A stretch of 64,000 nucleotides of DNA from JBAZWV01 sp964393325 (GTDB lineage Bacteria; Patescibacteriota; Patescibacteriia; 2-12-FULL-60-25): the NCBI GenBank assembly GCA_964393325.1, contig CAYMTE010000004.1, forward strand, positions 18,937 through 82,936, given 5' to 3'. Made by a program: the position numbers and the translations under genes. Below, in pieces: positions 52,466 to 61,956 of this stretch. Under the pieces are notes generated by a model. That model was not told where the DNA came from. It ran no database searches and was given only the letters and a program-made list of their open reading frames with translations. Positions within the stretch are counted from its first letter, which is position 1; each line of letters starts with the position of its first letter.

Positions 52466-53389
52466 ATGAAGAACAATCTCTCCGTGCTCGTTGTCTGTTT
52501 CTTCTTCGCGTCCCTCGTCGGGTGCACCGCCACGGTGGCGGACACCGAGGAGGGCGGGGCTGGTGGCGGTGACGACGTCAATTGCGACGTCGATCACGAC
52601 GGCCACAGCGCTGTCGGCTGCGACGATGATTCGTCGCGGCCGCAGGATGATTGCGACGATTATAACAATCGTCGCTTCCCCGGCGCGCCCGAGATCTGTA
52701 ACGGTATCGACGACGACTGCGACGGCAACGTCGACGAGGGCGACATCTGCGGAGGCAACCCGCCTCCGACGGACTCCGACTCGGACGGCGACCCGAACTC
52801 CACCGACTGCGCACCGCAGGACTCGTCGCGCCATCACGGCGCGCCCGAGATCTGCAACAACCTCGACGACGACTGCGATGGCAGCGTCGACGAGAACGAC
52901 GTCTGCGGGGGCGGCGATGGCGGGTCGGGCGGGGGTGGAAACGCTCCGGCCTCGGTCCAGTTGTACGCCCACTACCGGGCCGGGTTCGACATCGACAAGG
53001 AGGTCTGGGTGAAAGGCTACTTGTCCGGTGCCGGGTCATCGGACGGGTACGTCGAGTGTTCTATGAACCTGTGGGGCGTGGAGGGGGCTAGCGAGGTCTG
53101 GATCTGCCCATTCACGTTCCCCGCGGGTTCGACCTTCGAGTTCTGGCCGCAGACGCTGACGGCGAGTAACTCGCCGATCTTCGTCTTCGACGTCTGCGAT
53201 TACCCTGGCGCCACCCAGTGCCAGGGGAAGGGGGACTTCTGTGCAGAGATGTACGGAGCGTCCAACGCAGACTTCTGGTGGACGAAGGGCGGCCCAGAAG
53301 GCACGGTTGTCGACTACAGCTACGTCGACAACAATGACCCCGAGGGGTCATGCACCCGGAACGGGAAGTTCACCGTTCCGCAACCGTAA
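52466..53389 (+). CDS. Lipoprotein with two MopE-type metal-binding motifs
   Basis: 307 residues from the ATG at 52466, preceded by GGAGCTCTCA, almost the same leader as the gene before (GGAGGTCTCA). Signal peptide with lipobox LVGC (Cys20). Two copies of the MopE-type motif are seen (about 38-83 and 95-135): Asp-rich stretch, then APEICNGIDDDCDGNVDEGD and APEICNNLDDDCDGSVDEND. That motif is common in proteobacterial and myxococcal surface proteins. The C-terminal domain (155-307) has six or more Cys and aromatic strands. Such a lipoprotein is unexpected in CPR. Confidence 0.82.
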   Translation: MKNNLSVLVVCFFFASLVGCTATVADTEEGGAGGGDDVNCDVDHDGHSAVGCDDDSSRPQDDCDDYNNRRFPGAPEICNGIDDDCDGNVDEGDICGGNPPPTDSDSDGDPNSTDCAPQDSSRHHGAPEICNNLDDDCDGSVDENDVCGGGDGGSGGGGNAPASVQLYAHYRAGFDIDKEVWVKGYLSGAGSSDGYVECSMNLWGVEGASEVWICPFTFPAGSTFEFWPQTLTASNSPIFVFDVCDYPGATQCQGKGDFCAEMYGASNADFWWTKGGPEGTVVDYSYVDNNDPEGSCTRNGKFTVPQP

Positions 53390-53415
53390 CATCAGCTAGA
53401 CCCGAAAGGGTCCAA

Positions 53416-53457
53416 CCCCCGGTATTCGCGCGCTGCGATTCCGGGGGTCTTGTTTTT
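53416..53457 (+). terminator. Terminator after island gene 2
   Basis: CCCCCGG/CCGGGGG stem with an 18-base loop able to pair further, then a T-rich tail (TCTTGTTTTT). Confidence 0.82.
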
Positions 53458-53538
53458 ATGGGGTTTTCGAGGAGTAGAGAGCTTGACGAAACCCGCGAAA
53501 AATGGTATTTGGAGGAAGCTCATTACAGAGGAGAGGCC

Positions 53539-54690
53539 ATGGCCAAAAAAGCGTTTTGCGTACTGCTCGGCGTTTTTCTTTGTACTCTCGCGTCCGCCGC
53601 TAGGGCGGACGGGGATCTCGCGGCGTGCATCCAGGCATGCACGCTCGAGGGAAAGATTGTCTGTGGCTCGGCCACGGACATCCTCCATGCGTGTTCCGAC
53701 GTGCCGACATGCGTCGGCTTGTCCGAGGAGCAGGCGAAGGCCGCGAACGGTTTTTGCGACGCGTGTCGTGCGGAGGAGCATCGATGCGGCGAGCAGCCCG
53801 CCGATTCGCCGCCGCAGGAGGCGGCGCCGAAGCCGCAGCCCGACACAAAGCCTGCGGCTACGCGCAAGCCGACGCCGGAAGAGTTTTGTCGGCGCAAGGG
53901 CGGCGTGATGGTCGATGGGGTGTGCTACACGCTCTCGACCGTCGTCAAAGAGCTGAACAAACTCAAGGACGCCGATAAGCGGGATCTCGACGCGATTCGC
54001 AAGCGCGTCGAAGGCTTCGTGAATGCCGACGTTTCGGAGGAGTACAAAACCTGGGCCCGCGGAGTGCTCAATGAGAGCATGAAGTGGGTTGTTGAAAAGT
54101 TCGACAACGTCGACTACAGGTTGGAACAACAAGCCACACAGGACCACGCGCAGTCCCAGCGTCTCGACCTGCACGATCGGCAGATCGCCGAGTTGCAGCA
54201 GGGACAGACAAAGAGCGCAGAGCTCGGGAGCCCGTTGGGCTTCGAGATCGCGCTCGGTGGCAACGTTCACGCTGTTCGGCCGTTCCCCGACGAGATGTCG
54301 TATGACCTCGGCGTGGAGTTCGTTCTCCTCCCGAAGGTTACGACCGATATCAGCGTCATGTTCGCCGCTGGCATCGGCTACTCCGGCGAGGCGGATGACG
54401 GGTCGCTTGCCACGCTCCGTATCGGTGCCGGCTTGCGTGGGCGGATCGCCTGGAGGTTCTTCCTCACGGGTGCCTTCGTCACGGAGCAGACGTTTCTCGA
54501 TTTCGACGAGAAGCGTCTCGACTTCTACGGCGTGTCGCTCGAACCCTCGGTCTCAATCACCGAAGGGCCGACGGCGGTCATCAGCGTGCCGATTGCGATC
54601 GGCGCAAGCCGCGCGCTCCTCCCGTCGGGCGAGTACGGCGCGTACTTCGACGCCACGTTCGGGCTCCGCGCGGGGTTCGCCTACGAATAG
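53539..54690 (+). CDS. Secreted coiled-coil protein with beta-barrel-like C-terminus
   Basis: 383 residues from the ATG at 53539 (GAGGAG SD). Signal peptide (1-22); a Cys-rich head (about 29-85); a Pro/Ala-rich linker; a second Cys pair (FCRRKGGVMVDGVC); helices ending in a short coiled coil (about 190-230); then about 155 residues of alternating strands (VEFVLLPKVTTDISVMFAAGIGYSG, RIGAGLRGRIAWRFF) ending in FGLRAGFAYE. This looks like an outer-membrane beta-barrel. Closed by a terminator at 54706. No family recognised. Confidence 0.75.
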   Translation: MAKKAFCVLLGVFLCTLASAARADGDLAACIQACTLEGKIVCGSATDILHACSDVPTCVGLSEEQAKAANGFCDACRAEEHRCGEQPADSPPQEAAPKPQPDTKPAATRKPTPEEFCRRKGGVMVDGVCYTLSTVVKELNKLKDADKRDLDAIRKRVEGFVNADVSEEYKTWARGVLNESMKWVVEKFDNVDYRLEQQATQDHAQSQRLDLHDRQIAELQQGQTKSAELGSPLGFEIALGGNVHAVRPFPDEMSYDLGVEFVLLPKVTTDISVMFAAGIGYSGEADDGSLATLRIGAGLRGRIAWRFFLTGAFVTEQTFLDFDEKRLDFYGVSLEPSVSITEGPTAVISVPIAIGASRALLPSGEYGAYFDATFGLRAGFAYE

Positions 54691-54705
54691 GCGCCTCGTG
54701 CACAT

Positions 54706-54738
54706 ACCCTCTGGGATATCTCCCCGAGGGTTTTTTTT
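54706..54738 (+). terminator. Terminator after island gene 3
   Basis: ACCCTC/GAGGGT outer stem with inner GGGA/TCCC stem, then eight T. Marks the right edge of the island. Confidence 0.92.
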
Positions 54739-54776
54739 AGATGACATATTCATGCAAACAACGTACGATTTTTGTC

Positions 54777-55703
54777 ATGTTTCGAACGGAAGGAATTATC
54801 GGGCACGCGACGCAGCTTCGATTGTTGTCGTCTTGGATACATCATCCGGCACCCGGGTATTTATTTGTTGGTCCAACGCATCTTGGGAAACGGTTGATCG
54901 CGGAGCGGTTTGTCTGCGCACTTCTTGATCTTGAGCAGGACACGCTTCCGGCAGCGCATGCCGATTTTGTCGTGCTGGAACCGGAAGAGGGGAAGAACGT
55001 CGTCTCGGTTGAGCGCGTTCGAGAGGCACGATGCCGTCTCGCGGAGCGCCCGATGGTTGCATCCCGCGTCGTGGTTTTTATTCCCGCGATGAATCGGTTG
55101 AATGAAGAGGGGATGAACGCGTTGTTGAAAGTCCTTGAAGAACCTCCGGCGGGCGCGGTGTTTGTATGCGTTTCCGAATCGCTGCATCGCGTTCCTGCAA
55201 CGATCAAAAGTCGTCTTGTTATTCTTCCGTTTACTTCGGTGCCGCGTGCGGAGATCGAAGAAGGTCTTCGCGCTCGCGGAATCTCGTCAAAAGATCTTGA
55301 AGATCGCGTAATGCATGCGCGTGGGCGACCGGGTCTCGCAATCGATCCACCGGCGTTAACCACAGACCTCCCAGAACGATTTTTTGCCGCAAAAACAACG
55401 GGGGAACGACTTGCGGTGATTGACCGACTGGCAAAAGTTTGCGATTCATCGGATAATACCGTCGACGCATGGAACGAAGCGCTGGATGAGTGGGCGGATG
55501 CGTTTCGTCTCAAGCTCGCTCGCGATCCCGAACGCGCCTACGTGGCAGGAGTTGCCGTCGTTGTCGCTCGCGGTATGGCGGGCGGTGCGCTTTCGCCGCG
55601 TCTCGCGCTTGATGCGGCGGCACTTCGTCTCGCGGCGCCCGATCCATTGATTCATCTCTTTCCATCACATCTTCCTCGCGCATTCCATCCACTTTTTCTA
55701 TGA
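54777..55703 (+). CDS. holB: DNA polymerase III delta-prime-like subunit
   Basis: 308 residues from the ATG at 54777 (MFRTEGIIGH). AAA-type clamp-loader fold: GYLFVGPTHLGKRL replaces the Walker A (delta-prime is often ATP-inactive), VVVFIPAMNRLNEEGMNALLKVLEEPP is the Walker B/sensor region, and ATIKSRL replaces the SRC motif. It should sit in the clamp loader with the tau/gamma subunit. Overlaps the next gene by 4 bases. Confidence 0.85.
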   Translation: MFRTEGIIGHATQLRLLSSWIHHPAPGYLFVGPTHLGKRLIAERFVCALLDLEQDTLPAAHADFVVLEPEEGKNVVSVERVREARCRLAERPMVASRVVVFIPAMNRLNEEGMNALLKVLEEPPAGAVFVCVSESLHRVPATIKSRLVILPFTSVPRAEIEEGLRARGISSKDLEDRVMHARGRPGLAIDPPALTTDLPERFFAAKTTGERLAVIDRLAKVCDSSDNTVDAWNEALDEWADAFRLKLARDPERAYVAGVAVVVARGMAGGALSPRLALDAAALRLAAPDPLIHLFPSHLPRAFHPLFL

Positions 55704-56779
55704 ACACGTTTTCACGTTCCTTGCTCCGTTTCGCCGTTCCAACGCTCGCGCTCCTATTGATGGGGCAAGGGTGCTTTGGAACGAGTAGCTCCACATCGAC
55801 CGGCCCGGATGGCGGCGTGTGGAAGACCACAGACCGCGGTCAGGTGTGGTCAAACAAGCGCGCGCTTGTGCAGGGCGCAAAAGTGACGGCTGGAGCCGCG
55901 GCGCTCTCGGTCGTTGATTTGGCGTTCGATCCGCAGGACTCCAGTGCGATTTACATGGCGACGGCCGAAAACGGTCTCGTATATTCTCTCGACGCCGGCG
56001 ATTCCTGGCAGCAAGCAAAAGTATTGAACACGGGACGTATCGGTGCGGTGGCGGTTGATCCGAAGAACAAGTGCACGGTCTACGCTGCCCGCGCCAACGA
56101 AATCTATAAGACCGAAACGTGCGGTCGCGACTGGAACAAGATCTTCTTTGATCCGCGAACAGATAAGCGGTTCACGCAGCTTATCGTAGATTGGTTTAAC
56201 CCGACTGTGCTGTATGCGGGGACGACGGAAGGGGATATCTTCAAGTCCAACGACGCGGGTCTTTCGTGGTCAACATCGAAGCGCGTTGAAGGAGCGGCCA
56301 TCACGCATATGTTGATGGATCCGCGCGATTCACGGCTCCTGTATGTCGGGACGAATGGAAGCGGGGTGTTTAAGACGACAGATGCCGGGGGAACATGGAC
56401 GCAGATCAACAAGCAGTTTGGAGAGGATTTTCGTGACGCGCGGCGCGTTACACGGCTCGCGCTTGATCCAAAAGTGTCGAACGTACTTTATGTCGTTTCA
56501 AAGTACGGCATTATCAAGAGTGAGGACGGCGGATCAACGTGGAAGGCGTTGAACCTCACGGCGGCACCTGGAACGATTACGATCAGCGCCCTCGTCATCG
56601 ATCCGACGGATTCCAAGCGCATGGTGTACACCGGTCCGAGTACGCTTTCGATGACAGCAGACGGTGGTGTGACCTGGTCAGCGAAAAAACTCCCAACAAC
56701 GCGCGCGGGTTCTGCATTGCTGATCGATCCGAAGAACGGCAACGTGATCTATCTTGGAACCGTTCCGAAAAAACAATAA
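55700..56779 (+). CDS. BNR/Asp-box beta-propeller lipoprotein
   Basis: 359 residues. Lipobox MGQGC at residues 21-25. At least six Asp-box motifs (S/T-x-D-x-G-x-x-W) are visible: KTTDRGQVW, YSLDAGDSW, KSNDAGLSW, KTTDAGGTW, KSEDGGSTW, MTADGGVTW, each preceded by a strand ending in LYVGT or similar. This is the sortilin/YCF48-type propeller seen on cell surfaces. TATG start overlapping holB. Confidence 0.88.
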   Translation: MNTFSRSLLRFAVPTLALLLMGQGCFGTSSSTSTGPDGGVWKTTDRGQVWSNKRALVQGAKVTAGAAALSVVDLAFDPQDSSAIYMATAENGLVYSLDAGDSWQQAKVLNTGRIGAVAVDPKNKCTVYAARANEIYKTETCGRDWNKIFFDPRTDKRFTQLIVDWFNPTVLYAGTTEGDIFKSNDAGLSWSTSKRVEGAAITHMLMDPRDSRLLYVGTNGSGVFKTTDAGGTWTQINKQFGEDFRDARRVTRLALDPKVSNVLYVVSKYGIIKSEDGGSTWKALNLTAAPGTITISALVIDPTDSKRMVYTGPSTLSMTADGGVTWSAKKLPTTRAGSALLIDPKNGNVIYLGTVPKKQ

Positions 56780-56836
56780 TCACGTCGTCGTTTGACGAAA
56801 TGCGCGAAAACTGGCAAGATTTGCTGGTTATCGCGT

Positions 56837-57391
56837 ATGCCAAATTCCATTGATTCTGCCAAATCTCAGTTTGCGAACGTCATTGAGCACTTCCAAAAAG
56901 AGCTGCAAAATATTCGTTCCGGTCGTGCGAATGCGTCGATGGTTGAGAATCTTCCGGTTGAAGCGTACGGTTCCTCGATGGAGCTCAAAGGCGTGGCGTC
57001 AATTACCGTTCCGGATGCGAAAACGATTCAAATTGAGCCATGGGACAAAAATGTCGTGAAAGATATTGAAAAAGCGATTTTATCATCGTCACTTGGATTG
57101 AATCCGAATGTCGCGGGCACGGTGATTCGTCTCGTGATGCCGCCGATGACCGAAGAAAATCGGAAGAGTCTCGTGAAGGTTGTTGGTCAAAAAGCGGAGC
57201 AGGCACGGATCGGTATCCGCAACGTGCGCGAAGAAATTCGCGAATCAATCTCTGCCGACGAAAAAGCGAAGGCGATCGGTGAAGATGAAAAGTTCCGGTT
57301 ATTTGAACAGCTCGACAAGATCGTGAGCGACCACAACGCGCAGGTCGAAACGCTCGCGAATGAAAAAGAGGAAGAGATCATGACGATCTAA
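56837..57391 (+). CDS. frr: Ribosome recycling factor
   Basis: 184 residues from the ATG at 56837 (TATG). NIRSGRANASMVENLPVEAYGS, IQIEPWDKNVVKDIEKAI and NVREEIRESISADEKAKAIGEDEKFRLFEQLDKI are the RRF signatures. It splits post-termination ribosomes with EF-G. A possible TTGACG promoter lies in the 57-base gap before it. Confidence 0.97.
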   Translation: MPNSIDSAKSQFANVIEHFQKELQNIRSGRANASMVENLPVEAYGSSMELKGVASITVPDAKTIQIEPWDKNVVKDIEKAILSSSLGLNPNVAGTVIRLVMPPMTEENRKSLVKVVGQKAEQARIGIRNVREEIRESISADEKAKAIGEDEKFRLFEQLDKIVSDHNAQVETLANEKEEEIMTI

Positions 57392-57394
57392 TGT

Positions 57395-58750
57395 ATGCCG
57401 ATCTCTCCTGAAGAAAAGATGGATATTCTCGTGTCGCTTTGCAAGCGACGCGGGTTTATTTTTCCGGGATCTGAAATTTATGGTGGGTTTGCCAATTCGT
57501 GGGATTACGGACCGTACGGCGCGGAGTTGAAGAAGAATATCAAGGATGCCTGGTGGCGTCGTTTTGTGCGTGCGCGTGGCGATGTGGTTGGTCTCGAATC
57601 GCCAATCATCATGAATCCGAAGGCGTGGGAAGCGTCCGGCCATGTGCAGACGTTTTCAGATCCGCTCGTTGACTGTAAAAAATGCAAGCGACGATTTCGC
57701 GCGGATCATCTCATGGAAGAGCATGGAAAAGCGATTTCAGAGATCGCGTGTCCGAACTGTGGCGGGGAACTGACAGATGTTCGCCACTTCAATCTCATGT
57801 TTAAGACGACGGTTGGTGTCACGGACGACGCATCGTCTGTCGCGTATCTTCGCCCGGAAACCGCCGGCGGCATGTTCGTGGCGTGGAAAAACGTCAAAGA
57901 TGTTGTTCGGAAACGGCTTCCGTATGGCATTGCGCAGATCGGCAAGGCATTCCGCAACGAAATCACGCCAGGAAATTTTATTTTCCGCACACGCGAATTC
58001 GATCAGATGGAGATTGAGTATTTTGTGAAGCCGGACGACGCGCCGCGCGCGTTTGAAGAATGGCTTGGAGAGATGAAGACGTGGGTTCGTGACGAATTGA
58101 AATTGAAAGACGAACACGTCGTGTATCACGAGATTCCGGATGAAGAGCGGGCGTTCTATTCCGCACGAACGGTGGATATTGAATACCAGTATCCGTTTGG
58201 GCTGAAGGAATTGTACGGGATTGCAAACCGTACGGATTACGATCTGTCTCGCCATCAGGAATATTCGAAAGAAGATTTGCGATGGCTTGATCCAGAGACG
58301 AACGAGAAGATTCTCCCGTACGTTGTTGAACCAACGTGGGGATTGGATCGCAGCGTGCTCGCGGTGCTCTGTGAACATCTCGATATCGATGAGGCGGATA
58401 CGACCGAAGAAGGGGAGAAGGAGCCGCGTATGGTTCTTCGACTTCCGCCGCGGCTTGCGCCGGTCAAGGCAGCCGTTCTTCCACTGACGAAGAAAGACGG
58501 GTTGCCGGAGATTGCGGATGGACTCGTCGCCGCGCTTCGTCGCGAAGGTCTCGCGGTTGAATACGATGAATCCGGCTCAATCGGTAAACGCTATCGCCGA
58601 CAGGATGAAATCGGAACGCCGTGGTGCTTCACGGTCGACCAGGAAACGAAGAATGATCAGAAGGTCACGGTTCGTGATCGGGATGCGATGACGCAAGAAC
58701 GCGTCGCGATCTCGGACGTTCCGGCTTGGGTACAACATCGACTTCAGTAG
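57395..58750 (+). CDS. glyS: Glycyl-tRNA synthetase (alpha2 type)
   Basis: 451 residues. Class II core with RRGFIFPGSEIYGGFANSWD, YGPYGAELKKNIKDAWW, zinc-binding CKKCKRRF...CPNCGG, RPETAGGMFV, and FRNEITPGNFIFRTREFDQME; C-terminal anticodon-binding domain (about 350-451). This is the eukaryote-like homodimeric GlyRS used by many CPR rather than the GlyQS tetramer. TATG start 3 bases after frr. Confidence 0.97.
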   Translation: MPISPEEKMDILVSLCKRRGFIFPGSEIYGGFANSWDYGPYGAELKKNIKDAWWRRFVRARGDVVGLESPIIMNPKAWEASGHVQTFSDPLVDCKKCKRRFRADHLMEEHGKAISEIACPNCGGELTDVRHFNLMFKTTVGVTDDASSVAYLRPETAGGMFVAWKNVKDVVRKRLPYGIAQIGKAFRNEITPGNFIFRTREFDQMEIEYFVKPDDAPRAFEEWLGEMKTWVRDELKLKDEHVVYHEIPDEERAFYSARTVDIEYQYPFGLKELYGIANRTDYDLSRHQEYSKEDLRWLDPETNEKILPYVVEPTWGLDRSVLAVLCEHLDIDEADTTEEGEKEPRMVLRLPPRLAPVKAAVLPLTKKDGLPEIADGLVAALRREGLAVEYDESGSIGKRYRRQDEIGTPWCFTVDQETKNDQKVTVRDRDAMTQERVAISDVPAWVQHRLQ

Positions 58751-58761
58751 CTTTTTCTTCT

Positions 58762-60042
58762 ATGAAACCGACTCCACGTAAGCTTAAGAATGGAATGACA
58801 GCGATTCTCGTGCCTCAAAAGGGCGCGACATCGATGACGATTTTTGTCACGGTACGTGTTGGGTCTCGGTACGAAACGCGTGAGATCAATGGCGCGTCTC
58901 ACTTCATCGAGCACTTGATGTTCAAGGGAACAAAAAAGCGTCCGACGACGGAGATCCTTACACGTACGCTTGATCAATACGGCGCGGAATACAATGCGTT
59001 TACGGGAAAGGATTTGACGGCGTATTACGTCAAAATGGATGCGGCAAAAACGGCGCTCGCCATCGATTTGCTGCACGATATGCTGTTTCATTCGACGTAC
59101 GATCAAAAAGAAATTGATCGGGAACGCGGGGTGATCATCGAGGAGATCAACATGTACGAGGATAATCCGCGCATGCATCTCGACGATCTCTTGGAGGAGG
59201 CACTGTTTCCGGATTCGACGCTTGGATGGAATATCGCGGGTCCGCGAGAGGTTATTCGCAAGGTGAGTCGCGATGATCTCATCGCATACCGAGATGCGTA
59301 CTACATCCCGGAGCGTATGACGGTTGTTGTTGCGGGGAAGATTGTTCCAGGCGTCATGCAGTTGCTGCAAAAAACGTTCGGATCCGTTCCGCCGCCAAAA
59401 ACTCGATCCGATCATGCATTCGCGCCGTTTCATGCGCCGCGTCGCCTTGAAAAAGCGGTGAAGATCCAAAATAAGCAAACGGAACAAGTGCAGATCTCTC
59501 TTGCGTTTCACGGATTGCCAATCAAGGATCAGGATGTTCCAGCGGCGACGCTTCTCGCAACGATTTTGGGCGGAAGTATGTCATCCCGGCTGTTCATTCA
59601 GATTCGAGAACGACGCGGGCTGTGTTATTCCATTCGCGCCTCGCATGATTCGCTCGAAGATACCGGGGTCTTTTCGATTTCCGCGGGACTTGATAAGAAG
59701 CGGGTAGACGAGGCTCTGGAGGCGATTTTGAAGGAGTTGAAAGCGGTTACGAAAAAGCCCGTGACGCCAGAAGAGCTTCGTCGGGCGAAGGATCATCTTC
59801 GCGGCAGAACGATGCTGGCGTTCGAGGATTCCTCCACGCAGGCAGATTGGTATGGTCGACAGTGGACGTTCCTTGGATCGCTTCAGACGCCCGAAGAGAA
59901 AATGCGTCGGTTGGAGAAGGTGACGGCCTCGGATATCCGCCGAGTTGCTGCAAAAATTCTTCACCCGGAACGTATGGCGGCGGCAGCGATCGGTCCGTTT
60001 AAGAAAACTAGTGATTTTTCATCAATGCTTACTTGGTCGTAA
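58762..60042 (+). CDS. M16 family zinc peptidase
   Basis: 426 residues from the ATG at 58762 (TATG). The inverted zinc motif HxxEH is in GASHFIEHLMFKGT, with the third ligand in ERGVIIEEINMYEDNP; the C-terminal half has the R/Y pair (RERRGLCYSIRASH) of active one-domain M16B enzymes. Such peptidases degrade peptides or process secreted proteins. It starts 11 bases after glyS and ends 4 bases before tpiA. Confidence 0.95.
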   Translation: MKPTPRKLKNGMTAILVPQKGATSMTIFVTVRVGSRYETREINGASHFIEHLMFKGTKKRPTTEILTRTLDQYGAEYNAFTGKDLTAYYVKMDAAKTALAIDLLHDMLFHSTYDQKEIDRERGVIIEEINMYEDNPRMHLDDLLEEALFPDSTLGWNIAGPREVIRKVSRDDLIAYRDAYYIPERMTVVVAGKIVPGVMQLLQKTFGSVPPPKTRSDHAFAPFHAPRRLEKAVKIQNKQTEQVQISLAFHGLPIKDQDVPAATLLATILGGSMSSRLFIQIRERRGLCYSIRASHDSLEDTGVFSISAGLDKKRVDEALEAILKELKAVTKKPVTPEELRRAKDHLRGRTMLAFEDSSTQADWYGRQWTFLGSLQTPEEKMRRLEKVTASDIRRVAAKILHPERMAAAAIGPFKKTSDFSSMLTWS

Positions 60043-60046
60043 TGGT

Positions 60047-60802
60047 ATGAAAAAACTCTTGATCGCGAACTGGAAAATGCACTATGGGCCGGTAAAAGCG
60101 GGCGCGTGGATTCGCGCGTTCCGTCGTGAGCGGTTGCCGAAAGATTTGGATGTTGCCGTTGCCGCGCCATTTGTGTCGCTTGCAGCGGTTCGCGCATCAT
60201 TAGGCCGAGCATCGATCCCGGCGCTTGCTTCTCAAGACGTATTTTGGATGGAAGAAGGGGCGTTTACGGGTGAGATCGGACCGTCCATGCTTGCGGAGTT
60301 CGGAACGGCGTACGGTCTCGTTGGACACAGCGAGCGTCGGATGCATTTGGGTGAAACGGACGACATGGTCGCAAAGAAGGCCGCGGCACTCCAAAAGGCG
60401 GGAATCTCTCCTGTTATCTGCGTCGGCGAAACCGAAGCACAGCGGAAGAAGGGGGAGGCGTTGAAGGTTGTTCGTGCGCAAGTGCAAGCGGGTATCGCGC
60501 TTCTCAAGGGGGATGGGCGGGTTCCGGCAGTGATCGCATATGAGCCTGTCTGGGCGATCGGGAGCGGAAAGCCGTGCACACCGCAAGATGCGAAAGAAAT
60601 GCATGATGCGATTCGCGTCGTGCTAAAAAAGAAGTTTGGAGCAGCTTCAGAGGATGTTCGAATTATTTACGGCGGCTCTGTTGATGTACGGAATGTTGGC
60701 GAGTATCTCACAACGACCGGTATCGACGGTGCGCTCGTTGGTGGTGCGTCGCTTGATCCGCGAACGTTTGGATTGCTTTGCCGAGCAGCGATTCCGGCAT
60801 AA
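60047..60802 (+). CDS. tpiA: Triosephosphate isomerase
   Basis: 251 residues from the ATG at 60047 (TATG). Catalytic Lys in ANWKMHYGP, His in VGHSERRMHLGET, Glu in AYEPVWAIGSGK, and phosphate loop IIYGGSVDVRNV. It interconverts DHAP and glyceraldehyde 3-phosphate, placing a partial glycolysis in this cell. Confidence 0.97.
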   Translation: MKKLLIANWKMHYGPVKAGAWIRAFRRERLPKDLDVAVAAPFVSLAAVRASLGRASIPALASQDVFWMEEGAFTGEIGPSMLAEFGTAYGLVGHSERRMHLGETDDMVAKKAAALQKAGISPVICVGETEAQRKKGEALKVVRAQVQAGIALLKGDGRVPAVIAYEPVWAIGSGKPCTPQDAKEMHDAIRVVLKKKFGAASEDVRIIYGGSVDVRNVGEYLTTTGIDGALVGGASLDPRTFGLLCRAAIPA

Positions 60803-60831
60803 GCTGGGCGGTTTCGTTTGTCTCTCCTTGT

Positions 60832-61731
60832 ATGCTCTATGGAATTCTTCTCATTATTGCTGCAATCGCCCTCGCGATCTGCCTTTTAACGATTGTCCGT
60901 CACTGGAAAGAGATTCAACTCTTGAACCCGGATTCCATCAAAGAAGAGCGCATGCGCCAGAAGCGGGATGAAATTATTCGCAATCGTTTTGAGCGTGTAA
61001 AATCAGGCGCAGTAAGCCCATTGCGGACCGTAGTGCAACATGGACTGCTTGCAGGGAAAAAAGCGTTTCACGGCGCCTATATCAAGCTTATTCGTCTCGA
61101 TCGTTTTTATAAGCAAGCGAAGGCGCCGTTTGCAGCCATGGCGCCATCGGGAAAAGAAAAGGTGCGGTTGCTACTCGACGAGGCGCGTTCATTGGCGCGC
61201 GATTTGAAATGGGCTGATGCGGAGCGACGATATCTCGAAGCGCTCTCCATGGACGAGCGAAATCTTGATGCCTATAAAGGACTTGCACAGATTTACTTGA
61301 AACAGAAACTGTATCCGCAAGCACACGAAACGTTTGAATTCTTAATTAAAACGCGTCAGGCGGACGCGTCGTGTTACGCAGGGATGGGTGAGGTATATGA
61401 AGCCGAAGGCGATCAGATGAAGGCTGAACAGATGTATCTAAAGGCGGTTGAGTTACAGCCGCGCCTGGCGCACTGGAGCGCAGAGCTTGCGAGATTCTAT
61501 CTCGAGCAAGACGAGCCAGCAAAAGCGTGGCCTTTTCTTCAAAAAGCCCTAGAGCGAGAGAAGAAGTCGGCAAAATATCTTGAGATGTCTGTTGAAACGG
61601 CGATTCAACTCGGTCGTCGTGAAGACGCGCGTCGATTGTATGATGCGTTTCGCATCGCGTCCGAAGATCGCCCTAAGTTACAGGCGATGAAGGATCGCAT
61701 TGAAGGGATGGGGCGTGGTGAATCTGCGTGA
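60832..61731 (+). CDS. Membrane-anchored TPR protein
   Basis: 299 residues from the ATG at 60832 (TATG). One N-terminal helix (4-22), a basic helical stretch, then at least four TPR units from about 140 (EARSLARDLKWADAERRYLEA, AYKGLAQIYLKQKLYPQAHE, CYAGMGEVYEAEGDQMKAEQ, and a fourth). Likely a scaffold on the inner face of the membrane. Confidence 0.85.
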   Translation: MLYGILLIIAAIALAICLLTIVRHWKEIQLLNPDSIKEERMRQKRDEIIRNRFERVKSGAVSPLRTVVQHGLLAGKKAFHGAYIKLIRLDRFYKQAKAPFAAMAPSGKEKVRLLLDEARSLARDLKWADAERRYLEALSMDERNLDAYKGLAQIYLKQKLYPQAHETFEFLIKTRQADASCYAGMGEVYEAEGDQMKAEQMYLKAVELQPRLAHWSAELARFYLEQDEPAKAWPFLQKALEREKKSAKYLEMSVETAIQLGRREDARRLYDAFRIASEDRPKLQAMKDRIEGMGRGESA

Positions 61732-61755
61732 CGTATGAAATGGGGGTAGATAAAC

Positions 61756-61785
61756 AAAAATACTCGCTTTGCAGCGAGTATTTTT
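61756..61785. terminator. Bidirectional terminator
   Basis: AAAAATACTCGC/GCGAGTATTTTT, loop TTTGCA. Ends the TPR transcript and, on the minus strand, follows the truncated tRNA-Tyr copy. Confidence 0.9.
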
Positions 61786-61807
61786 ATGGTGGGCAGGCAA
61801 GGATTCG
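61786..61807 (-). repeat. Copy of the tRNA-Tyr 3' end (att-like or tRNA remnant)
   Basis: 22 bases identical to 61956-61977, the acceptor and T-arm 3' part of tRNA-Tyr plus CCA and the two next bases. The 149 bases between the copies hold no gene; AAGGATTCG (61799-61807) also recurs inverted at 61900-61908. Confidence 0.75.
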
Positions 61808-61924
61808 CGTCGTCGTGATGCTCCTCCTACGAAAACCTTCGGGTTTTTCGTGAGCTTTCCTCAGCAAGCAAAAACTCCCGTTTTCGCCCTTTCCCTGTTC
61901 GAATCCTTTTGTACCCGGCATACG

Positions 61925-61954
61925 AAAAACAGATCCCCGGAGAGATCTGTTTTT
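61925..61954 (-). terminator. Terminator of the tRNA operon
   Basis: AAAAACAGATC/GATCTGTTTTT with 8-base loop, directly after tRNA-Tyr on the minus strand. Confidence 0.9.
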
Positions 61955-61956
61955 CA

